Part shown: positions 33,570 to 44,795 of the stretch, piece by piece
How the letters are laid out: every line of letters begins with the position of its first letter
How positions within the stretch are numbered: the first letter of the stretch is position 1
DNA from: Castor canadensis
Taxonomy: Eukaryota > Chordata > Mammalia > Rodentia > Castoridae
NCBI RefSeq assembly: GCF_047511655.1
Contig: NC_133390.1
Coordinates: 160,887,583-160,951,582 of the forward strand
Direction: 5' to 3'
DNA: 64,000 nt
Translations under genes and position numbers: made by a program
Notes under the pieces: model-generated
What the model was told of the DNA's origin: nothing
The model's database searches: none
The model's input: only the letters and a program-made list of their open reading frames with translations

Positions 33570-34030
33570 GGATCCCTTGGAAGGTTTTAAACAGGGGAGT
33601 TGTATGATGTGGCGTGTTTGTGTGCGCGCCCGTGTGGGTGTGTGTGTGTGTTCTGGGGTTTGAACTCATACTTGCTAAGCAGACACTCAAATGCTTGAGC
33701 CCACTTTTTAGAGGGCAATACTAGGATTTGAGTAACGACCCCAGCACTCTGATTTTCATTTTAAAAGACCACTCCTGCTGAACTGAAAGGATTGGTGATC
33801 CAGACAAGTGGGGAAACAGGTGAAGACAGGTGTGTGGGTGGTGGGGAGATGGACTAGTGTGTGACTTACTTTGGAGGCAGGGCTGTGAGAGGATAGGGGA
33901 TGACTCAGAATCATTCTTAGGATTTTTGGTTTGCAAAGTGGGTGGTTTGCTTTTGGTAAAATGGGTCAAACCAAAGGAAGAGCAGCTTGGGGATTCTGTT
34001 TTAAGTTCAGATCCACCTTCAGAGGGTGAA
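33570..34030 (-). mobile_element. LINE2-like DNA with an ID SINE insertion
   Basis: The reversed L2-like text 'aggttttaaacaggggagtt' continues at 'cattttaaaagaccactcct' after an interruption. The interruption is a TG run followed by a minus-oriented ID body at about 33650-33712 ('tctggggtttgaactcatac'). Confidence 0.5.
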
Positions 34031-34544
34031 CGCTCCTGGCTTTGTGCTTGTTGTTCTGTTTGGCCGAGATTATGTCAAGAGATTCCCAGTACTCAGGAAT
34101 GGAAGGAGGGAATGGGTACTAGAGTACAGCTCATAGAAGCCCCAGGGCTCCTACTGTCCTGGCCACTGAGTAGGACATGCCAGTGACTCTTTCTGAAGAA
34201 TTGACCGGAGGAGAAAGGAAGTCAGATTGCTTTTCAATACTTGCACAAAAGGATGCTCTGGGCTTTCCTCTGGAGAATCCAGATGGGCCCACATACAGAT
34301 TGGAGCAGGAACTTCTTTCTGGCAAATGAATCCAGTGAGGCAGAACTTATTTGAGAGACTCAAGTTGATGTCCTGAGAAAGGGTGCAGATCTGTGGACAA
34401 AAAAAGTGCAAAGTGTGACCCTCACATTTCTTTGCTGGAAAGCAGTGGAATCCCATATAATTTAAGCAAAAAGGGAATGTATCAGCAGGATTTTAGGGCT
34501 CACAGAATTGAGAGACAATGGAAGAAGGAAACTTAATGGAGCAG

Positions 34545-34800
34545 GAACTCCTCAGGCTTCCCTCCTGCCTCAGGACCTTTGCATGTGTTGTTCCCTCCTT
34601 TGCCTGCCCTTCAGCACTCAGCTGACTCTAACTCACTCCTGAGGTCTTGGCTTTAATCCCTCCCCAGTTTTCCGGAGGAAGTCAGGTTCCCCTGGCGGAT
34701 GCTGAGGGCTTTTCCTGTGTAACCTTAACATAATTGTGAGTAGATAACCACACCAAGCAGTAAGCGCTTAATGAGTGCTGATAACCATTGTAATTGTGGT
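34545..34800 (+). mobile_element. LINE2 3' end, plus orientation
   Basis: 'cctcaggacctttgcatgtg', 'ttgttccctcctttgcctgc' and 'gcttaatgagtgctgataac' follow the L2 3' end in order. Confidence 0.65.
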
Positions 34801-34849
34801 GACCATTTCATGAGCACCCATCTATGTCAAAACTTAGAAAACTCGCCAG

Positions 34850-34970
34850 AAGTGATGGCACATGACTGTCAGCCCAGCCCTCAGGAGACTGAGGCAGGAG
34901 GATGATAAGTTCAAGACCAATCTGGGCTAATACTGAGATCCTGTCTAAAAAAAACCAAAAAAATCTTAAA
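34850..34970 (+). mobile_element. B1-like SINE, plus orientation
   Basis: 'gtgatggcacatgactgtca' and 'gactgaggcaggaggatgat' with an A-rich tail. Confidence 0.75.
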
Positions 34971-35041
34971 TTCTGTTCTGCATTTCCTTATATGTTGATT
35001 ATACTTCAATAAAGAGATAAAACACAGAAACAAACAAACTA

Positions 35042-35202
35042 TAGGTTGAGTATCCATTGTTCAAAATGCTGGAGACTAAAAAATGTTTTAGATTTTGGAT
35101 ATTTGCATATATAGGAGCTATCTTTGGGATGGGACTTAAGTTAAACATGAACTTCACCAGTGTTTTATACACACCTCATACATACAGCCCAAAAGGAATT
35201 TT
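35042..35202. mobile_element. Left part of an old Tigger-type DNA transposon split by L1
   Basis: It begins 'taggttgagtatccattgtt' and runs to 'cccaaaaggaatttt', the order of a known short mammalian DNA transposon. The right part resumes near 36912 and ends at about 37076 with 'agggatgctcagcctcta', an inverted repeat of the start. Two L1 insertions lie between. Confidence 0.7.
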
Positions 35203-35937
35203 TTTTATTGTTTTATTATTCATATGTGCATACAAGGCTTGGGTCATTTCTACCCCATGCCCCCACCCCCTCCCTTACCACCCACTCCGCCCCCTCTCTC
35301 TCATCCCCACCCCCTCAATACCCTGCAGAAACTATTTTGCCCTTATCTCTAATTTTGTTGAAGAGAGGTATAAGCAATAATAGGAAGGAACAAGGGTTTT
35401 TGTAGTTGAGATAAGGATAGCTATACAGGGGAGTTGACTCACTTTAATTTCCTGTGCATGTGTGTTACCTTCTAGGTTAATTCTTTTTGATCTAACCTTT
35501 TCTCTAGTTCCTGGTCCCCTTTTCCTATTGGCCTCAGTTGCTTTTAAGGTATCTGCTTTAGTTTCTCTGCGTTAAGGGCAACAAATGCTAGCTAATTTTT
35601 TAGGTGTCTTACCTATCCTCACCCCTCCCTTGTGTGCTCTCGCTTTTATCATGTGCTCAAAGTCCAATCCCATTGTTGTGTTTGCCCTTGATCTAATGTC
35701 CGCATATGAAGGAGAACATACGATTTTTGGTTTTTTGAGCCAGGGTAACCTCACTCAGAATGATGTTCTCCAATTCCATCCATTTACCAGCGAATGATAA
35801 CATTTTGTTCTTCTTCATGGCTGCATAAAATTCCATTGTGTATAGATACCACATTTTCTTAATCCATTTGTCAGTAGTGAGGCATCTTGGCTGTTTCCAT
35901 AACTTGGCTATTGTGAATAGCGCCCAAAAGGAATTTT
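35187..35937 (-). mobile_element. 5'-truncated L1, copy 1, with target-site duplication
   Basis: Minus-oriented L1 3' end: the T-rich tail at 35203-35219 is followed by a reversed 3' UTR ('attcatatgtgcatacaagg') and the end of ORF2 ('ggctattgtgaatag'). It is flanked by the direct repeat gcccaaaaggaatttt at 35187-35202 and 35922-35937, a clear target-site duplication. Confidence 0.85.
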
Positions 35938-36911
35938 ATTTTATTTTATTTTATTTTCTTACTCATTTTTATTTTTTATTTTTTTTTTCATTTTTCTTTT
36001 ATTATTCATATGTGCATACAAGGCTTGGTTTATTTCTCCCCCCTGCCCCCACCCCCTCCCCTACCACCCACTCCACCCCCTCCCGCTCCCCCCCTCAATA
36101 CCCAGCAGAAACTATTTTGCCCTTATCTCTAATTTTGTTGAAGAGAGAGTATAAGCAATAATAGGAAGGAACAAGGGGTTTTGCTGGTTGAGGTAAGGAT
36201 AGCTATACAGGGCATTGACTCACATTGATTTCCTGTGCGTGGGTGTTACCTTCTAGGTTAATTCTTTTTGATCTAACCTTTTCTCTAGTTCCTGGTCCCC
36301 TTTTCCTATTGGCCTCAGTTGCTTTAAGGTATCTGCTTTAGTTTCTCTGCATTAAGGGCAACAAATGCTAGCTAGTTTTTTAGGTGTCTTACCTATCCTC
36401 ACCCCTCCCTTGTGTGCTCTCGCTTTTATCATGTGCTCATTGTCCAATCCCCTTGTTGTGTTTGCCCTTGATCTAATGTCCACATATGAGGGAGAACATA
36501 CGATTTTTGGTCTTTTGAGCCAGGCTAACCTCACTCAGAATGATGTTCTCCAATTCCATCCATTTACCAGCAAATGATAACATTTCGTTCTTCTTCATGG
36601 CTGCATAAAATTCCATTGTGTATAGATACCACATTTTCTTAATCCATTCGTCTGTGCTGGGGCATCTTGGCTGTTTCCATAACTTGGCTATTGTGAATAG
36701 TGCCGCAATAAACATGGATGTGCAGGTGCCTCTGGAGTAACAGTCTTTTGGGTATATCCCCAAGAGTGGTATTGCTGGATCAAATGGTAGATCGATGTCC
36801 AGCTTTTTAAGTAGCCTCCAAATTTTTTTCCAGAGTGGTTGTACTAGTCTACATTCCCACCAACAGTGTAAGAGGGTTCCTTTTTCCCTGCATCCTCGCC
36901 AACACCTGTTG
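35938..36911 (-). mobile_element. 5'-truncated L1, copy 2, longer ORF2 piece
   Basis: After a long T-rich tail (35938-35999) this L1 repeats the copy 1 sequence almost unchanged for about 720 bp, then extends about 230 bp further into ORF2. The ORF2 C-terminal frame on the minus strand is open for roughly 145 codons (see 36473-36911), so the insertion is young compared with the other L1 DNA in the window. Confidence 0.85.
36473..36911 (-). pseudogene. L1 ORF2 C-terminal fragment (reverse transcriptase protein end)
   Basis: The minus-strand frame contains typical ORF2 C-terminal wording, including the CWWEC and PFDPAIPLLGIYPKD motifs and the segment ending in IILSEVSLAQKTKN. It lacks the endonuclease and reverse transcriptase domains because of 5' truncation. 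The first codons of the surrounding open frame (to 36958) come from the DNA transposon, not from L1. It is not expected to be functional. Confidence 0.8.
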
Positions 36912-37076
36912 TTATACAGTATTTTTAGTGCACCTGCATTTTGACTGTGGTGAGTCACGTGAGGTCAGATGTGGAATTTTCCATTCGTGGTGTTATGTTT
37001 GCTGCTGCTTAGAAAGTATCAGAGTTTGGAGCATTCCAGATTTGAGGTTTCAGATAGGGATGCTCAGCCTCTAGTA
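36912..37076. mobile_element. Right part of the split Tigger-type DNA transposon
   Basis: It resumes at 'ttatacagtatttt' and continues 'gagtcacgtgaggtcagatg', 'ggaattttccattcgtggtg', 'gagcattccagatttgaggt', ending at 'gggatgctcagcctcta'. Confidence 0.7.
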
Positions 37077-37319
37077 GAAGTTTCCTTAAGCCAGCTTCCA
37101 CTGACACCTTGCCCTCTGTTCCCCTGCAAAGCACGGAGACCAGAAGGAGCATGGCTCCCAAGGCAGGCCCTGCTCCTCACATGGGGAGCCTCTGCCTCAC
37201 TATGACAACTCCAAGGTTAGAAGAAGCAGCTGTGCTTGTTCCCAAACATACTTGGGGCTATCAATGTTATCATTTGGCAATTTAATTTAATATACAAATG
37301 GCTGAAATATGAGCATAAA

Positions 37320-37565
37320 ATGGAACAGATCACCTTATCATGGATGAATCTACGCTGAATTTATGTCTTTTCCATTTTCCATGCTAAACAAGAAGCTGGT
37401 ACAGAGTACGTACCACGTGATCCCACCTACGGGAGGTTTTAGAACAGATAAAACTAATCTGTGGCATAAAATCAGAACAGTGGCTGCAGAGGGGCACAGG
37501 GGTTGCTGGGTAGAAGCAACCCCTGAAACACGATTTTCAGCTGTCCCGTCACTCTTCTTACAGTG
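37320..37565 (+). mobile_element. L1 3' fragment, plus orientation
   Basis: 'catggatgaatctacgctga', 'gtaccacgtgatcccaccta' and 'agaacagtggctgcagaggg' follow the order of an L1M 3' end. Confidence 0.5.
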
Positions 37566-37929
37566 ACTTCTCCTGCATGACAGGCTAGCATTGGAGAAGA
37601 AAGACTTTTTTTTCCTTACTATGTCATGGAGAGTTATAGTGAAGCACCATCTTGGTATGGGGATTGAGGTTAGTGTTTGAGACTGATCTACTCTGGGGAC
37701 TCAACACAAGGAACAAATGCAGCTCATGGAATTTTGGGACAGTATGTCACAGTGCCCGAGTGGGACACAGCCATGAGAGGTGTTGTGGAGAGGGAGAAGG
37801 TCTGACTGGGCCCACAGAATTTTAAGCAGTGTAGAGCTTGAGAAACGAATGGTGTGATGGTGAGTGGCTCTGCCCTTCCTGGAGGAGAAAGTCCCATCGC
37901 CTTCTTAGGGTTAACAGTAAGGGCAGCCA

Positions 37930-38291
37930 TGTTAGGACCAGACTCCCTCCCCCTTGCAGGTAGCTTACTGGAAACTCCTCACCCAACCCCAAAGAATGAA
38001 AAAGGAACAGTTGTTAACCTTTATCTCTGGGTACCAAGGACAGTTGAGCAGATGAGTGACTTAATCACAGCTTATCTTCCTTAGTTGCCCAGGAAGAGCA
38101 TTCCTTAATAACCCACAAGAAAATTTTCCCACCCAGTGACCTTCCTGATACTTTTCCACCTGCTCCCCCTATATCTACCCCAAGTGGGCTCTAACACTCT
38201 TGCTGGAGACCCCTTCCACAGGTTTCTTTTCTCGAATAAAACCTGTGCTAACATTGAACTATCTCCTACCTGCATTTTTTTCAGTCTAACA
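37930..38291 (+). mobile_element. Solo LTR of an endogenous retrovirus
   Basis: The 362-bp block starts TGTTAG and ends CTAACA, an inverted-repeat TG...CA terminus. It carries a TATA-like 'cccctatatctacc' near 38163-38176 and AATAAA at 38235-38240, followed by a short U5-like end. No gag, pol or env frame adjoins it, so it is a solo LTR. I could not see a clear flanking target duplication. The family is probably ERV1/ERVK-like; this is inferred. Confidence 0.6.
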
Positions 38292-38827
38292 CACCTGAGG
38301 ATCATTGCAAAAACAGAGCACTGGGCCTATGGCTAGCAGAGTTCTCAGCCTCAAAGAGCTGCCTTCTGGTTTTTGCTGCCATGTTGGACTGAGAATCCTG
38401 GGCACAGGCTCTGGGAACCATGTGATTTCCTAGCCTCGTCCATCCCACAGGGTGGGAAAGCATTGAGATCAGCAGGCAGGGCACCTAAGTCCCTCAATTC
38501 TCCACCACCAATGAAGGACTCAGTGCTCTGTTTGCTCCCTTCACTATCTGACATATTCAGGAGAAACCCCTAGGCTTGGAAGCCTGCTGCCTCTTGGGGC
38601 ACAAACTGGAGGGCCTGTGGAGCAACTGGGAGCCTGCTTATTACACTGCAAAGCCTGCAAAGCTCCCTGCAGCAGCAGCGGCTCTCAGTGCACAAACAGG
38701 GGGAGCTTCTGAAATGTAAACATCACAGAAGTGGACAACTGACCCTTGAACAACCCTACCCTCAACCCATCTAAAACACCAACCTGTACACTACAAGAGA
38801 CCCCAGCTAATTTTCCTCTATCTGAGT

Positions 38828-38900
38828 GGTTCTGGGGATCAGGCCCAGTGATGGGGATCAAGCAAACGTTTGGCTACTTAGCTATACCACCAATCCAGTA
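38828..38900 (-). mobile_element. ID-like SINE fragment, minus orientation
   Basis: The order 'ggttctggggatcaggccca' to 'ctataccaccaatccag' is that of a reversed ID body. Confidence 0.5.
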
Positions 38901-40004
38901 GTTAGAATCAGCACATCACTCCTGAACATGGAGAATACTTCAACTGAAAGACAAAAGGTGATTTAAACTCTCAACCAACAACTTGGCTCAGATACATAAA
39001 TCTCACAAACACAAGAAATATGAAAAAAACAAGGCAACATAGCTCCTTCAAAGACAAACTCCACAAGAATTCTAATGAAAGTGAAGTGGATGAAATCCCA
39101 GAAAATGAATTCAAAAGACATTATAAGAGTGACCAATGAAATTTAAGAGGACATGTATAAATACTGGAATGAATGCAAAGAGTATACAAATAAATAGCAG
39201 GATATGAAAAAGGAATTCAATAAAGGCACAGAAAATTTTTAAGATCAAATAATTTTTATTTTTTTATTTTCATATTGTACTGGGGGTACATTGCGACATT
39301 TACAGAAGTTTTTACAATATATCATATTTGAATTCACCACCTTCATTCTCCTAAGGTATAGAAATTCTGAAAAAAAAATCAAATTGAAATTCTGGAAATG
39401 AAAAGTTCAGTAAGTTAAATTTAAAAAACTCAATTGCTAGTCTTGTCAATAGACTGTATTGAGTATAGAAAATAAAATATCAGGGCTTGAAGACAAGATA
39501 AGTGAATTGGATCATTCAGATAAAGTCAAAGAGAAAAGTAAAAGTATGAAGGGAATATGCAAAATATCTGGGGCACCATTAAAAGACCAAACCTATGAAT
39601 CAAGGGCATAGAAGAAGAAAGTGTGCAAGTTAAAGGCATAGAAAACATTCAATAAGAAAAATAGCAGAAAAGTTCCCAAATCATGAAAAAGAGACAGTCA
39701 TCCAGATACAGGAGGCTTTTAGGACACCAATCTAAGATCAGAAAAGAACCTCCTTATGTCATATTATAGTTAAAATAGTAAATATGCAACACAAGAAAAG
39801 AATATTAAAAGTTGCAAGAGAGAAGTGACACATCACACATAAAGGAAAACCCATCATAATAATAGCAGATTTCTCAACAGAAGTTAAAAGCGAGGAAGAC
39901 ATGGAATGATGTATTTATTTCAAGCCCTGAAAGAAAATAACTGCCAACCTAGATTACTGTATCAAGCAAAGCTGTACTTCTTAATTGAAGGAGAAATAGA
40001 CACC

Positions 40005-40109
40005 TTCCATAAAGGCTGGAGGTGTGGCTCAAATGGTGGAACACCTGCCTAGCAAACATGAAGCCCTAAGTTCAAATCTCAGTACTGCCAAGAAAAAAAA
40101 ATTCCATAA
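40005..40109 (+). mobile_element. ID-like tRNA-derived SINE with target-site duplication
   Basis: The body has the tRNA A-box-like 'tggctcaaatggtggaac' and B-box-like 'agttcaaatctc', with an A-rich tail. ttccataa flanks it at 40005-40012 and 40102-40109. It splits an L1 ORF2 sentence. Confidence 0.85.
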
Positions 40110-40297
40110 TAAACAAAAACTAAAGGAATTCAAGACCACTAAGCCAGCACTGCAAAAGCTACTTAAAGGAATCCTACACACAGAGGAGGAATATAAACAC
40201 AACAACAAAAACATGGGAAAGAATAAATCTCACTAAATAAGTCGATTAAAAATGAGAATTAGGGTACAGTCAAAAATAACAAAATGACAGGAATTAC

Positions 40298-40520
40298 TAT
40301 TTTCTTTTTTTGGTGGAACTGGGGTTTGAAATCAGGGTTTCATGGTTGCAAAACAGGCACTCTACCACTTGAGCCACACCTCCAGTCCATTTTGCTCTGG
40401 TATTTTGGAGATGGGGGCCTCACAAACTATTTGCCCAGGCTGGCCTGGAACCATAATCCTCCTTAACTTAGCCTCCCAAGTAGCTTGGATTACAGATGTG
40501 AGTCATTGGCATCTGGCCAT
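40298..40520 (-). mobile_element. Composite B1-ID SINE, minus orientation
   Basis: The reversed ID part ('ggggtttgaaatcagggttt', 'cactctaccacttgagccac') is followed by the reversed B1 part ('gcctcccaagtagcttggat'). Confidence 0.85.
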
Positions 40521-41756
40521 ACTACATAATAACTGTGAGTGTCAATGGTCTCAATTCTCCAATCAAAAGACATAGACTGGCAGCTTGGATTGAAAATAAG
40601 ACCTAACTATCTGTTGTGTACAAGAAATGCACCTCGTTGGCAAAGAGAAACACAGGCTTAAAGTAAACAGGCATAAAAAGATATTCCAAGTAAGTAGATC
40701 CCAAAAGCAAGGAGTAGCTATACTCAGACCTGACAAAACAGACTTCAAACCAAAATTTATCAGAAGAGACAAAGATAGTCATTTCATATTGATTAAGGGA
40801 ACAATCTATCAGGATATATCCAATTGTAAGCTTATATGGACTGAATGTCAGTGCACCCAATTTCATAAAACACTACCAGACATAAAAACACAGATAGACC
40901 CAAAACACAATAATAGCAGGTGACTTCAGCACCCCACTCTTACAAATAGATAGGTCATCCAGATTCCAAAAAAAAAAAAAAAATGCTTCAGAATTAAATG
41001 ATATTATAGCTCAAATAAACTTAGCAGAGCTCTATAGAGTATTTCATATAGCATCTGAACAATACACATTCTTCTCAACAGCTCACAGAACTTTCTCCAA
41101 AATAGATTATATTTTAGGACAGAAAGCAAGAATTAATACAAGAAAATTGAAAGAACTTGCTGTATTTTATCAGACCACAATGAAATAAAACTAGAAATAT
41201 ACAAAAATCAATGTTTTCTTCTATCTGCCAATTATTAACAGGATGGTAAAGAAATCAGGAAAACAATCCCATTCATGATAGCCTCAAAAAAGAAAAATAC
41301 CTAGGAATAAACTTAACTAAGGAAGTAAAAGACCTTTACAATGAAGACTATAAAACACTGCAGAAAGATGTTGAAGATAGCAGATGGAAAGACCCCCATG
41401 TTCATGGATTGGATTAATATTGTGAAAATGGCTATACTAGCAAAAGCAATCTTCAGATTCAATGTAATCCTCATCAAAATCCCAATGTTGTTCTCCACAG
41501 AAATAAAAAAATCAATCCTAATATGAAGTAGTACTGGTATAAAAACATATGTAAAATGAAATGGGATAGGTTAGAATAGAGTAGAATACCCAGCTACAGT
41601 TATCTGATTTTGGATGAAAAGTGCAAAAAAACATGTTGGGGAGCAGACAGCCTCTTGAACAAATGGTGTTGGGAAAACTGATATCCATGTATAGAAGACT
41701 GAAGCTAGGTTCTTATCTCTCATCCTATACAAAAATCAATTTAAAAAATGTACCAA

Positions 41757-41967
41757 AGGCTGGGTGCCAGTGGCTCACAACTGTAATCCTAGTGCCTCAG
41801 GAGGCAGAGATCAGGAGGATCATGGTTTGAAGCCAGCCTGGGCAAATAGTTCTGCAAGACCCTATCTCAAAAACACCCTTCACCAAAAAAAAAGGGCTGG
41901 TGGAGTAGCTCAAGGTGTAAGCCCTGAATTCAAGCCCCAGTATTGAAAAAAAAAAAAAAAGAAAAAG
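41757..41967 (+). mobile_element. Composite B1-ID SINE, plus orientation
   Basis: 'gctgggtgccagtggctcac' opens the B1 part. 'gggctggtggagtagctcaa' and 'aattcaagccccagtattg' form the ID part, with an A tail. Confidence 0.85.
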
Positions 41968-43210
41968 ATCATAGACTTTAATGTAAGACCTAAAATTTTG
42001 AAACTGCTACAGGAAAACATGGAAAGCCCTGGAAGATATAGGCACTGGCAATGACTATCTGAATAGGGCTTCAAAAGCTCAGGAAATAAGAGCAAGAACT
42101 GAAAAATGGAATTATATCACGTTAAAAGCTTCTGCACATCAAAGACACAGATACCAAAATGAAGAGATCTTACAGAATGGGAGAGAATTTTTTCCAGTTA
42201 TTCATTAAGCAAAGAATTAATATCCAGAATATATAAAGGACTCAAAAAAATTAAGCACCAAAAAGACCCAAATAACCCAATCAATGGGCAAATGAACAGA
42301 CAGTTCTCAAAAGAAGTACAAAAGGTCAATAAATACCTGAAGAAATGTTCACATCCTTAGTCATAAAGGAAACTCAAACCAAAACTACACTGCGATTCCA
42401 TCTTGCCCAGTCAGAATGGCTGTCATCAAGAAAATAAACAACAGATGCTATCAAGGATACAGGGAAAAGGAAGTCCTGTACACTGTTGACAGTATAAACT
42501 AGCCACTATGGAAATCAGTATGGAGGTTCCTCTGAGAACTAAAAATATAACCGCCATATGATCCAGCTATACCACTCTTGGTATATACCACTCTTGGTTC
42601 CTTTGGTGTTCCCAAAGGAACACAAGTCAGCACACAATAGAGACACCTGCACACCTGTGTTTATCATAGCACTGCTCACAATAGCCAAGCAATGGAATCA
42701 GCCTAGGTGCCATCAACAGATGAATGGATACAGAAAATGTGGTGTATATATATAAGGGAATGTTATTCATGCATAGAGTAGAAAGAAATTATGTCATTTG
42801 AAGGAAAATGGAGAGAGCATGATATTATTGTGTTAAGTGACATAAGCTAGATTCAGGAAGACAAATATTGCAGATTTTCTCTTATGTGGAAGCTCAATCT
42901 AAGAAAAAAAATAGATATGAACATAAATGAGGGACTATTTGGGGTGGAACTAGTAGGAGGTGGGTGGGGGAAAAGAGAGGACGAGGGTGGAAGAAAATGA
43001 TGGAAGTCTTATAGGCATGTATGAAAAGGTTATAATGAACCCATTTAAAAATTGCAAGAAAGAGAATAAAAGGGGGGTAGGGGCAAGGGATAAGAAAAAG
43101 TAATAGAGGGAGTAAATACAACCAAAGTATATTATATTTACATATGGAAATACCACACCAAAACTCCCCATATTGTACAATCAATATGCACTAGTTTAAA
43201 AATGTGGAAA

Positions 43211-44055
43211 AATCCTAGCTTAGTTACATAGAAGAGAATGTGGCACAAAGAATACAAAATAAAATAAAAAGCAAATATTTAAGCCCCTATAACATCTTTG
43301 TGTGGGTATGAATAAGTCACTCTTTTCTCTGGATAGATACAGTTCCAGAGGAAGTGATCCAGATAAGGATTCAGGATGAATCCGTAAAACTGAAAAGGTA
43401 CCCACCTGTTGACAAGGAACTGGGTAGGCTCCTCCCCTCTGATGCAGATGGTCCTGCAAGGACCCTTTTCAGTCAGTCATGGCCAGCAGTTGTCTTTCTA
43501 AGCTCAATTTCAGCTCCCTTCAGAGTTGACACCAGTCTTGTTTCCAGGGAATTCAAATTAGCAGGGTCATGGATGCTGAGGTCAGTCCCAGGGGGCCAGG
43601 ATGGCTCCCAGTCCTGGAGGGCAGGTAGACCAGTCCCAGCCAAGGCTGGAGCCTCCAAACCTCTCACTGCATCAGATCTTGGGACCTCTGGGGTCCCACA
43701 CCCATCCTCTGGATCTTCTGAGGGAGATCTCTGATTCCACACAATCTGTCAACCCTTAGACAAAAAGTTGAAAACCTTGTGGTCTCAACTGAGAATTTGC
43801 TGGAAGTATTGTAAACACTATGAAGAGATACTTATAACACTGAAAGAAAAAACTCTTCATAAGAATTTTCCCAGAGATGAGTGGATAAGAACCCTTTCTC
43901 ATAATTTGTGGACATCAACAGGTAACATGACACTTGGTGAAAGGGCAGGTTCTGGAGACTGCTTTGGATGCTCCGGAAACAAGTTTATTGTGCAAAAATC
44001 ATGATGTAATTTTGATAAGAAATTAATTCTCAGTGTCCACCCCTATCAGAGAAGG
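43211..44055. other. No gene recognised
   Basis: The open frame 43354-43734 (126 codons) has no recognisable domain and no convincing splice sites. The nearby DNA has no clear repeat identity. Confidence 0.35.
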
Positions 44056-44690
44056 GTAAAGTCATTCTCAAGCTCACACTCACATGGTCAGCTGCCTTTT
44101 GGACATCATCAGTTGGATGTCTAAGAGGCATCTCAAACCTAACATGTCTAAACCAGAAATCTGAACCCTTGCCTTCCCACCCCACCCCACCCCACCCCAA
44201 TCTTCTCCACCTGTGCCCTTTCCCTTCTTTACCTATGGCAATGCCATCCTTCCATTTTCTCAGGTGAAACACCTTAGAGTCATCCTTGGCTCCCCCCTCC
44301 TCTTCTGGTCAATCATTGTGCTTCTACCTTGGAGATATGTCAAGAGCCCAAGTAGGCACCATTTATCCCATAATACCCTGGCCCAAGGTACCATCCTCTC
44401 TCACTTGGATCCTTGCAAATGGCAGTTTAGTGGCTTCCTTAGTGGCTTTCTAGCTGTGGTCAAGAACTAGCAGCTAAAACAATTTTGTTAAAAATAAGTC
44501 AGATCATGGCAACACTGACCTGAAAATCCTCAACAACCCTCTACTTCTTCCAAAATTAAACCCTACATTCTGTAAGACTCTCTATGATTTGGCTCTCTGT
44601 TACTCCTCTGACCTCCTTTCCAAACCACTCCAGCCTCATGCTCCTCTCTTAAGAATTTACACTGCTATTCAAGAGGACTCAATTATATTA
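44056..44690 (+). mobile_element. LINE2-like 3' region, plus orientation
   Basis: 'ggatgtctaagaggcatctc', 'cttagagtcatccttggctc', 'tcagatcatggcaacactga' and 'tctatgatttggctctctgt' occur in the order of a long L2-type copy. Open frames here are incidental. Confidence 0.6.
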
Positions 44691-44795
44691 TGCCTTGGGG
44701 TAAACTTATTTGCATTGAAACTGGCTGGTGAGTTTTGACCTTCCTGTATTTGGAGATTTTTATCTTTATTTAGATTTTAAAAGTTTTCTACTACC

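Larger units (their letters stand above)
38930..43210 (+). mobile_element. Decayed L1 (ORF1-end/ORF2/3' UTR), plus orientation, with nested insertions
   Basis: Old L1 text runs in order: ORF1-like (38930-39250), ORF2 endonuclease region ('ggtctcaattctccaatcaa', 'acaagaaatgcacctcgttg', about 40545-41170), mid ORF2 with internal deletions (41280-41760), later ORF2 (41970-42860), and an A/G-rich 3' UTR to about 43210. Stops and frameshifts are frequent, so no protein is made. Nested in it are an ID SINE (40005-40109), two composite SINEs (40298-40520 and 41757-41967) and a reversed 3' UTR-like patch (39250-39365). Confidence 0.75.

Noticed and set aside
40024-40100. tRNA gene
   Set aside because: A-box and B-box-like segments belong to an ID SINE with an A tail and target duplications; the cloverleaf pairing is not kept.
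43354-43734. 126-codon open frame
   Set aside because: No recognisable domain, no splice borders, and it lies in repeat-rich intergenic DNA.
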